From: Symbiodinium natans
Taxonomy: Eukaryota > Sar > Dinophyceae > Suessiales > Symbiodiniaceae
Assembly (NCBI GenBank): GCA_905221605.1
Contig: CAJNDS010002757.1
Coordinates: 618,001-682,000 of the forward strand
Direction of reading: 5' to 3'
DNA: 64,000 nt
Below are positions 29,001-37,500 of this stretch, in pieces (position 1 is the first letter of the stretch; every line of letters starts with the position of its first letter). The position numbers and the translations under genes were made by a program. The notes under the pieces were generated by a model. It was not told where the DNA came from. It ran no database searches and saw only the letters and a program-made list of their open reading frames with translations.

Positions 29001-31502
29001 GAAGTCCGAGAGTGGATAGCAAAGCTATTGAAAGCGCACGGAGACTGTGGAAAGGCCGCGGAGAGTATGTCGTTCATTACACACAAATTGACGGGAACGC
29101 AGGAGATGACCTACCAGGGTGCGTACAAGAAGATTCAGGAAGTGTGCAAGGAATGCGTCTCGAAGGGCTTGGGAGGGAATCAAGTGACGAACATTATTGT
29201 GGTGTTGGCCCCGGCTGGAATGGCAGCAGGGAGTGCTCGCCGAGCAATAGACGAGGTTAGACGGTTCGAGGCCACGGACGACGACACTAAGACCAAGGTG
29301 GCGAGGGAGACGAGGGAGACGATCAGGAAAGCCAATGCCAATGTGCTCTGGGTAGGGCCCGGAAGTTTCGAAGAGAATGGATTCCTCAGCAACTACAGAG
29401 TCAGGGAGGAGGCTAAGGAGCTGATAAGGGCTGGAGAAGCCATGGATAAACTGATGAAGAAGTCTGGAATCATCACTCTGCCTTGGAACGTTATGCGTAC
29501 GGCGTTCCCTCGAATAGGGGTGGACGCGGGAAAGTTGTACATCAGTGCCGGGCGAACGTTCGGCTTCTGGGCGCAGATCCTGTTCATCTCGATGTTTGGG
29601 ATGATGTGGCCGACCCCGCGAGACATGGAGTTATATGATAGGGAAACTTCAGCGATTAGGGAGGTGATCAGCGAGGAGGGCAGGGATAGCATTGGAGAGG
29701 TTGGAGTATGGCTCAGACGCTGGATAGAAGTGGCGAAGGCAGACCGGTCACTGAAAACGAAAGTGATTGTGCCAGAGACAAAGATCACGGGAGCCACGGA
29801 GAGTCTTAGGACATCGGATAGACAAGGGGTGTATACGGAGATGGCTGCGCGGATAGACGAATCCGTATGGAGGACGATGTGTGGCAAGGCTGAAGCTCAC
29901 TGTGTGACGGCTGGAGATAGGAGCTCCTGGCACCGGATGAAGGTGATCATCTACACCGCAGCTGGTTTCCACATGAAGGATAGTGAATACCAAGCTCTGA
30001 GGGCTATGGAGGCTATCGGCCAACTGCAAGCGATGGCGGATGACGCTGAAATGCAAGAGGACGAGGCAGAGACGGCTGGTGAGGAGGATGACGCTATGGA
30101 TGAGGATAGACCGGGGGGACAATCTGCCCAAGATGAAGACGCACTAATGGCCGAGAGCAACACGGACGGCAACGATGAGGGCTTCGCCACCGTGAAGAGC
30201 CGATCGGAACAAAAGAAAGCGAAGAAGGAAAGTCGGGAGGCGAAGAAGAGAAAAGAGTTGCTAGAAAGTGCAAAGGAGCTAGCCAACGAACGACAAGAGA
30301 AGCAGGCAAGAGATGAAAAGAGGAAGAGCGCCGAAGCGAAGGCGGGTGACGGAGGAAATGGCGGAGCAACTAGGGGCACCGCTGGGATAGGTGATCAAGG
30401 GGATAGGCCGCCGGCTCCACCAGTGCCACCCAGAGGCGATACCAAGGGGGCGGTTATGGAAGCTCCCAGATGGAAAGGTGGTGCTGGGACGGGTAGCAAC
30501 GTCAAGACCCTGAGCGACCTCAAGTCCGAGCAGGAATATTCGGGTAGAGAGACGCAGCAGGAAACGAGAAGCGGAGACAGTGGCGAAGGACCGATGGTGA
30601 TAGGAGGCACGGTGGGAGTAGTTGCCGACGGGACAGAACTGGATCGAGTGGAATGCGTGGGTACTGGAGAGAGCGGGGGGATATTGAGATTGAGGATGGA
30701 AGAAGAGGGATCGCCCGTGATAGAGGCCCCATGGTCGAGGAATACGAGGGCAGGACAGGTACTGGGGGAGGGGCATTTGATAGAAATGCAGCACTGGATT
30801 CGCTGTTATGGAGCCCCACCAATGGCATGGACAACGATAGTGGTACAAGTGATACGCAGGATGATTAGAGCGACGTGCCCGAGGGAGGTTACCGATGAGA
30901 TCACACCCAAAGAAGTGTACGACATTGTGAAGGCGGGAATATATGACTCACAGGTGCTGTCGGGGACGAGGCGTGGCGCCGAACAGTCATACACCGGGAT
31001 AGCTTTGGGAACTTTGATGAGAAGCAGGGTATTGAACGTTGAGAGCAACGTCGGAGGCTTGAGGAGGTGGGTAGAGCAATTCTATCGTGTGTGGATGGGC
31101 ATGAATGGAATATTGGGGACCGTGCCAGAGTTGAGAGCTGACGGAGGCAGACTAGGCCGGCCTGGACACAAGTCAACATCGATGTCACCGCCGCCGAGTG
31201 AGCCTAGAGTGAGGCCTACATCCAACGACGCGGATGAGATAGAGGTGGAGATGCGGTGGAATATATACAACGTAATGATAGAACCAGAGACGCTTTCCTT
31301 AGGTTATGAAGAGCTCGAGATGCTATGGGAGACGAAGTTGTTCGAAGTAGTCCAAAGGGCCGGGGAGCATTTGATAGATCGCGTGATGACGAGGATAGAG
31401 GCCGGTACCGGGGGGTACCCGGACAGCATGGACGTTGCGGACATGGTGGAGGAGGTGACAAAGCAAGGATTTGGATCCGAGACGGGGGCACTACTCCCCT
31501 GA
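26076..31502 (+). CDS. ORF3: unrecognised giant protein with ADP-ribosyltransferase-like motif
   Basis: 1808 aa, starting 78 nt after ORF2 in the same frame but separated from it by TAG and TAA. Most of it matches nothing I know. Around residue 538 the stretch WIFHGTSLEALWSMIASGGI, followed by GCWFGRS and a strand-rich segment, resembles the HGT-helix-G signature of ADP-ribosyltransferase folds (PARP/Tpt1 class). Residues ~1370-1430 are a Lys/Glu/Arg-rich charged helix. The C-terminal ~100 aa look related to the N terminus of ORF4 (PET...RIE...GYP pattern). ATAG motifs continue at about one per 80 nt. No envelope-like signal peptide or transmembrane anchor is evident. Confidence 0.75.
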   Translation: MGEMFGSVSLSERDRDIGSSEDPGTASSSRTVGVRWQRPEHQTRDAGERERCDRAQAMIDFLEKVFSDADRYLKAETEDGVPGITTYSYLPAGTKEREQARIHWMLEGNLEVQEVWARRAIPSQFKDDADFKKWMSSGIAGVRAEEAQAKTAKKGGKRSAVGYDVDRMRVHKIMYLWEVLRCTRRNPEAWIREKIPLIAATVTDATDYLERVIANWDRPRSHGGATKPPPQASPDAGNLSKEKLNDLIGVRLARGMDVPGCAMPTAGTGGDVDTPWAPKFIGATDETEKSFQKGRSYERMIAGVAPIAISVGGVYDVTNGSKDPFRASWGGISRRNLDWAEIHMDDTEKSPFDDAIKGMMTWLAVRPLKYAIPPSQVAERIAVSHKSSEEKLRIWTEAQPKIKVIGMADEIMGAYESQYLKRGRDVMEEFRRSEGGEKGYGVMANAANGQMKEYLDTLSWQIGGPTSVLHLLHWSLAEEVTTFPEVQADGGIKDVKEHFTDSRCMWVPTKAEYAGAEKLNQEMSVGNEEFNVPGWIFHGTSLEALWSMIASGGIDRSHPLVTWTTGAPSVHDSAGCWFGRSICGTASYSTWHSLGNGWIVRVLAGFRRIGKNVKMDVGTRRSSVPDGQIRLDVDRVEIDGVLFCFMRATKIIGQALICRPKHPGLGANSHLMSEMSALMEKHPQGVERLYWRYHLKKRAIIGPARGPLPERPVDWKMEHEFLHREGDESVTKVVEQPTGSRSGLIELMRGWIAELPSGGGVSGPDRDKDYYPVDSEWANVIRLLEYMGIEAPMATGHDSAVVKMPWRSFVGPAIYRRCVESSGIEEKVMENANKATHHVGKVLEMADVGSIVLGIEKAPRKYGWNKPEDVDQSWAFEAQAWAAVVGIGMGGVGGRLMEPALSSELESAVETYEWMFDIATAFHERKAAELVTWWAEGMKPPLQLRCSADQKTYVHIIIPEGIEGVSNKKNPASPGEVREWIAKLLKAHGDCGKAAESMSFITHKLTGTQEMTYQGAYKKIQEVCKECVSKGLGGNQVTNIIVVLAPAGMAAGSARRAIDEVRRFEATDDDTKTKVARETRETIRKANANVLWVGPGSFEENGFLSNYRVREEAKELIRAGEAMDKLMKKSGIITLPWNVMRTAFPRIGVDAGKLYISAGRTFGFWAQILFISMFGMMWPTPRDMELYDRETSAIREVISEEGRDSIGEVGVWLRRWIEVAKADRSLKTKVIVPETKITGATESLRTSDRQGVYTEMAARIDESVWRTMCGKAEAHCVTAGDRSSWHRMKVIIYTAAGFHMKDSEYQALRAMEAIGQLQAMADDAEMQEDEAETAGEEDDAMDEDRPGGQSAQDEDALMAESNTDGNDEGFATVKSRSEQKKAKKESREAKKRKELLESAKELANERQEKQARDEKRKSAEAKAGDGGNGGATRGTAGIGDQGDRPPAPPVPPRGDTKGAVMEAPRWKGGAGTGSNVKTLSDLKSEQEYSGRETQQETRSGDSGEGPMVIGGTVGVVADGTELDRVECVGTGESGGILRLRMEEEGSPVIEAPWSRNTRAGQVLGEGHLIEMQHWIRCYGAPPMAWTTIVVQVIRRMIRATCPREVTDEITPKEVYDIVKAGIYDSQVLSGTRRGAEQSYTGIALGTLMRSRVLNVESNVGGLRRWVEQFYRVWMGMNGILGTVPELRADGGRLGRPGHKSTSMSPPPSEPRVRPTSNDADEIEVEMRWNIYNVMIEPETLSLGYEELEMLWETKLFEVVQRAGEHLIDRVMTRIEAGTGGYPDSMDVADMVEEVTKQGFGSETGALLP

Positions 31503-34500
31503 ATAAAATCGAGTTTTCGAATTACGTGGTGAGAATATGGCTGGCCAAATTCGTCAGGACGATGATTCTTGAAGACGTGAAGTTCCCGAGGGAATGGGCC
31601 AACACTATGGCATGGTGGATAGCGCAGAACATGATGCTGGTTAAGCCTGAGACTGATATTGTGGAGATGATAGGGAACGACATCATGCTGTTCGAGGAGA
31701 TCATCAGTTCGATGAGAAGGATAGAGAGCATGGGCCAAGGCTATCCGGCAGACTATTATCGGTGGATAGAAGAAATCAAGGAGGATGCACTCAAGGAGGC
31801 ACTCAAGGGCAGGAGGAGCGCAGCAGGGATAAGACCTGAACCGCTCGACCCGGTGGCCGAGGCTGAAGAACACGGGGCGAACGCGAGGGAAGCAAAGGAC
31901 GCCACAATGCAGATCGATGCGGGAGGAGAGATGAACAAGCCCGAGAGTCCGGAGATGGATAGCAAGATGGAGGGCGTGGAAGCTCATGAAGCGATGGAGC
32001 CCGATAGTGAGAACGAGAGAGGTCAAGGGTTCTCGGAGTTGTTTGGACACGGAGTTGATACGATAGCCGACAGGGAAGAGGATAGTCATGTGGCCCGACA
32101 GAACCCGGAGATTTATAGGCGAGTCGTGGAGGATGTATGGAACCAGAAGCACAACTTCCCATTCCCGTGGTTGGATGAGGCGAGGGCGGAGAGGGACGAG
32201 CTAGTGAAGAGGATGACGGACGCGGTGCATGAGCGGGTCACCCGGGAGAACCCGGTAGAGGAGAGCAACACGAGAGGGTCGGGAATACATAGCTTCAGCG
32301 AGCCGGTCGAGTGGCTTAGAAGGATATGCTGGGGATACCATTGTCATGCGTGCTTTGCTTGGTGGTTGGGATATACGGGGGTAGATAGCAATGGCGAAGC
32401 GTTTCCGTGTGAAGGTGCTGTGTGCCCGATCTGCGAGAAGGAACTGGGACAAGTGGGAAAGTATAGTACTTTGGTAAAGGGCAGGCCACCATCGGTGGTG
32501 TTGGCGGCGATCGTGCAGAATTCACATCTACCTGAATACGATCCAAGGAGGATAGTTGCACGACTGACCGAGAGACTGGCAGCGGAGGGGATGCCATGGG
32601 AAGAGATAGACCTTTTCGAGCCACACGAGCTCATGGTCGCCGCAGGAATAATGGTTGTGGACAAACCGGAGGCGAAACTGGACTTCATGGATGTTATTAT
32701 GACGTTGGGAAAGATCGCCACTGACGAGAGCGGAGTTCTTCCGGAATGGAATCTGGATAGATGTCTAGAAAGACCACAGGCACCTGAGCTGATGGAGGAT
32801 AGCGTGGAACCCGATGCTAGGAGAAGATTGAGAATGGCAGCCGCAAGTTTGAGGGAGTCACCAAATTGGCGTGAGGAGATTCAAGCGATTGCCAGAGATT
32901 ACAGGGTTGAGGGAATGGGTTTCTGGAGAGCAAACCCTGACGTGAGGAGGGAACAGTGGAGGAGGGCTACGGAAATAGCGATAGAACGCAGAGCGGCCAA
33001 TCTGGGGCCGATGGAACTGGATAGAGAGCTTCGAGCACAAAGGGTAAGGGAGGTTACGCAGCGCCTGGGCCCTGAGGTGAGCGACCGGCTGTTGATAAGG
33101 GGAGTGAATTTCTCCATTTTCAACTTGGAGGACTTGATGTACAAGGTGCTGAAGGATGTTACGATAGAAGACCTGATGGCGGGTTTGAACAGCGCCGGAG
33201 CTGGGACGGTAGCGGCAGAGATCAAGAAAAGGATAGAACAGCACCGTGGAAGGCGGCCGGAATTCGCGAACATCATGAATATGAAGCTGGGGGAGGTGGT
33301 CCAGAAACAGTATCAAGAACAGCTTGAGTTGAAATACCGGCCGGAAGACATCCAGAGGTGGAAACCGGATAGGAGGAGAGAAGAAATTAAGAAGCTTCCG
33401 CTTTGGGCACGATGTACCATGCAAAGGATCATCCTAGGAGTAGGAGGGATCAGGGACAAGGGCGCGAACCCGTCAAGGATAGAACGGCGCCTGTACGCAT
33501 ATTTACAACTGATAGATTTCACCCTTGCCGAAGAATGTAACGAGCCGGAGGACGAAGAGGCAGGGGGTGTAAAGAAGAGGGGCAGAAACTGGCAGGAGGT
33601 GATCAAGCCGGAGGAGATGAAGGAGAAAATCATGATTCCTCATTACAAGATGAACTATCGGATAGCCAGGCGTAGATCAACATGGGAGGCTGTAGTCGAG
33701 GCGGCCGAGGCGGGACAGAGTTGGATGATACACTCGGCGGATGGAGCTGTGATTAGAAACACATCATGGGTGACGTGGACGCGGGACGCAGGTGAAGGAA
33801 TAGGCGCGACCGTGTTTAACCCCATTGATTATCTCACGCAGACCAAGAAGGCGGCCATCAGGGCTATGGTAGAAAGGAACATGGCTGAGGGAGATTACCA
33901 TCCGAACCTATATACTGAGGAGGTGACACGAGGGAGAACGCAGTACTTTCCAGCCCACGAGCTCGTGAACGCTCTCATGGTGGATTCGTTGAGGGTCACG
34001 TTGACGGATAGAGCATCAAAATTATGCGCTTCGGCCATATTCAAGAACTGGGTGCCTCAGTATGAGAGAAGGGATAGATTGATGGCGGAGCTGCACGCGG
34101 TACAGGTGCTTTTGGACGGGGTTGTGCGGAGTGCCAATCAGATGCCCATGGTTCATCCACATATGATGTATGGGCTAGCCACGCTCACTAAGGTGAGGGA
34201 TTTCTACGCGGCTATGCGTGAGGCAGCGGAGTTTTACGGGCTAGGGTCTCGACCACTGGGGACGATAGTTGCCGAAGCATCGTTGAAGGAGCCGATGCAC
34301 CCCCTTGAAAGGCCTGAAATGATGGCGACGAATGTCAGGGATGTGATGAGATCGATGGCCTCAGCTCTGGTACTCACTGAAATGCCGGAGTTGTGGGAGG
34401 GGCTGACTCTGGAGGAGTACCGGATTAGACAAGAAAGGGCAGTGGTGGAGATGGATGATGAGGATAGGCGAATGGGATGGGATAGAATGCGAGAAAGAGC

Positions 34501-37500
34501 GATGACGGGGCATGAACGGAAGTACAACACCGCGGTCATCCGGCAGAACCCCGACGACTCCAAGGCTGTGATGCTGAACATGTCGCTGGTGGCGGCGAAC
34601 CCGATCACTGCCCATCGTGCTCCTACTGCGAATATCAGATCTAATAGGATAGAACACGGCAGGGAGGTCCCGGACGACTTAAGGGCCGATAGATTCTTGG
34701 CCGGCGACACGGAGGCGGAGCCCACACATAGACCGTTTATGTTTTCGGCAGATAGCATGAGGACAGCAATGGAGTCCGTGGTGACGAGGATCGTAGATGG
34801 AATGGTGGTCGTCACACAGAAGGGAAAGGAGAACATGACGGATAAGGAAAGGCTCCAAGAAGCTGAGGATAGAATCAAGCAGCTGAAATTTAGGTTGACT
34901 AACGTTGCGGTCAGATTAGCCATGGTGGGACTGGTGGATGAAGATGAAGATGACCCGCTGTGTGAGGAGTTCGATGAAGACCATGAAAGGAGGAAGTACT
35001 ACTCAGACGAAGAGTGGAAGAACATGAAGGAGGCAGAGGTCAACTTAGGCGAGAGGGACATCCTGGTGATGAACAGGAGAGATCTTCGAGGACTACCAAG
35101 GGAAGAGGTGGTTGCCAGGATGATAGCAAAGTTGGCGGACAAAGTATCCGAGGTCGAAAAGTGCAAATGGATGATAGGCCGGATGGCAGAGGAAAGAATG
35201 GAGAAGGCAGGCATAACGGCCGAGGTGCGTGCACAAGCAGCAGAAGATAGGACAAAAATAGAGGACCTCACAAGACAGCTCGAGGAGATGAAGGTCGAAA
35301 CCCGGGGGGGAGAGAAGAGCAAGGTAGAAACCAGGGGAATAGGAGACATGAACGTCGAGAATGAGAACCAAAAGTTGAGAGAGGAGCTGGCCATAGCTGT
35401 ACACGAACGTGATCGATTGACAAGACAGGTCAGGGAGTATGAGGGGACGGCGGAGAACAATGCGAAGCTGGCCGCAGAAGTCGATGTGCTCATAAGAGAA
35501 AGGAGAGAGGAGGTGATGAGAATCGGAGCCATTAACGAGATGAGGGACGAAATCAGGGCACTCCGGGATAGGATGGAGAGATCGGCGCCGAGCGGAAGTG
35601 GAGCGACCAGCAGTGGAAGCACGAACGAAGAGCGCAAGGTTGCTAATGATAGAAGAGTGAAGGAGTTGGAATCCGAGCTTGAGGAGCTAAAGAAGGATTA
35701 TAAAGCCACCAGGCAGGCAGGGCGGGAACAAGGGCAGGAGTTTTCGGAATTGAAGAAGACGCTTCAGGAGACTGCTAAGCTCAGGGAAGACGAAGAAAAA
35801 GAGAAGGAGAACATGCAAAAACAGGCGGAGGAGAACCTAAAGAAGTACCAGGCCAAGGAGGATGAGCTTAGGGATAGCCTGAAGAAGGTGGAAGAGAGTG
35901 AGGCCGCGTTGAAGACTACACGAGATAAATTGGAACAGGCGGAAAGGCGCCTCAGGAATTACCAGATCATGGAGAACGAGCTCAGGGATAGTCGACGTAG
36001 TGTGGAAGAAGGCGAGGCCGCCATGAAGGAAGCGATGAATAGGATAAAGCAGCTTGAGGATCAGCTCCCGAGAACAGAGAAGGAGAAGGGAACGGTAGAA
36101 CAAGGAGCAGAGAAGGATAGCCAGCGCGAAGCGCCGAAGCCGGACGCGAAGACTGAACCGGAGTCGGCAAGGGATAGTCAGGAACCGGACAAGATGGATG
36201 AGGTGAACGCTGCGGCTGACGATAGTATGGACACCGTCGACCCAAAGATCAGTGCTGGGATAACGGACTATGAGAGTGCGGTTCCCGAGAGTGCAAGAAA
36301 ATTCGGAGGCCCGATAGAACAGTACTCATTGGGAGGTCGTGCGGCCGTGGTGGAGCTTGACAATCCGGTCAAGGGGGCACGAGTATACAGAGTGAAAGAG
36401 ACCTTTGAGGTAGGCCGTGACACCAGCAGTGCGGAAGAAAGAGGACACGGAATGGCGGCGTCAAAGTGCTTGAGAGGAATTATGGATTCGGCTGGAATCA
36501 AACGAGAACAAGTTGAAAAGATCAAGGGTGATGAGGAAGCAGAATGGAGATTCCAAGAGGATCTGATAAGAAGAGCCAGGGCAGACATGAGGGACATAGA
36601 GGACAAGCCCGGGATGAGCAGGATGAGTAGAAGCTTCCGAGAGCTGCAACGAAAAAGTGCGGCAGTTATGGGGGAGATCAACAGGAAGATCATGTTGCAG
36701 ACGTCCAAGACCGTGAAGGGAGATCCGGCCCATGGAAAGTGGGATCTAACCCTGGTCCCTACGGGCAACCGTGATGAGGATGGAAACGAGATCATGAGGG
36801 ATAGCGATGCAGAGATAGAACTACTGCCGATAGTGGAGCAGACGGCGGAGCTGGAAAATCTAGAGAAGTATAAGATAGTCCTCGATGGAGTGATCTCGCG
36901 GCTCGCGGATGAGACGAGGCAGATGATGGGGATAGAGAAGGGAAAACCAGAGGAGCTAGTTACGGCGACAGGGGTATCCAATGACTCGGTGACGACTTGG
37001 ACGGGTGCCACGCTAAATGAATTAGGAATAAGGAGGGAAGTGACTGAGATAGAGAAGCCGTACCCAGCGAACGTGTACATCGAGATGGCAAGACTTGTTG
37101 CGGAGCTGGCAGCGTGGGGAGGAGATGCATACCCAGTACAAAGGGGCGATAGGAGGAATATGAGAAGAAACACGCAGGAGGCAATGTTGGATGGATCCGC
37201 AATCGACAGAGGAAACGGGATAGAATATGCATTATGGGCAGAGCAACACGACGGTGGAGGAATAGCTTGGTCGCTGATCAGGAGAGAGGTCGATGAAAGG
37301 TCCTCATATAGACTCAGAAGAGGCGATGAATACAGGATTGCTTACTTGGCACAGTCTTACGGCATAGAGATCACCAGCAAGGCATATAGGTGTCCGGAGA
37401 CCAAGGAGCTTAAGGTGGGCATTCCACTGGCGGTGAAGCCCACGAGCGGAATGAGGATGCCAAGGAACATCGCGATGCTGAGGAACTGGGCCGGAGACAG

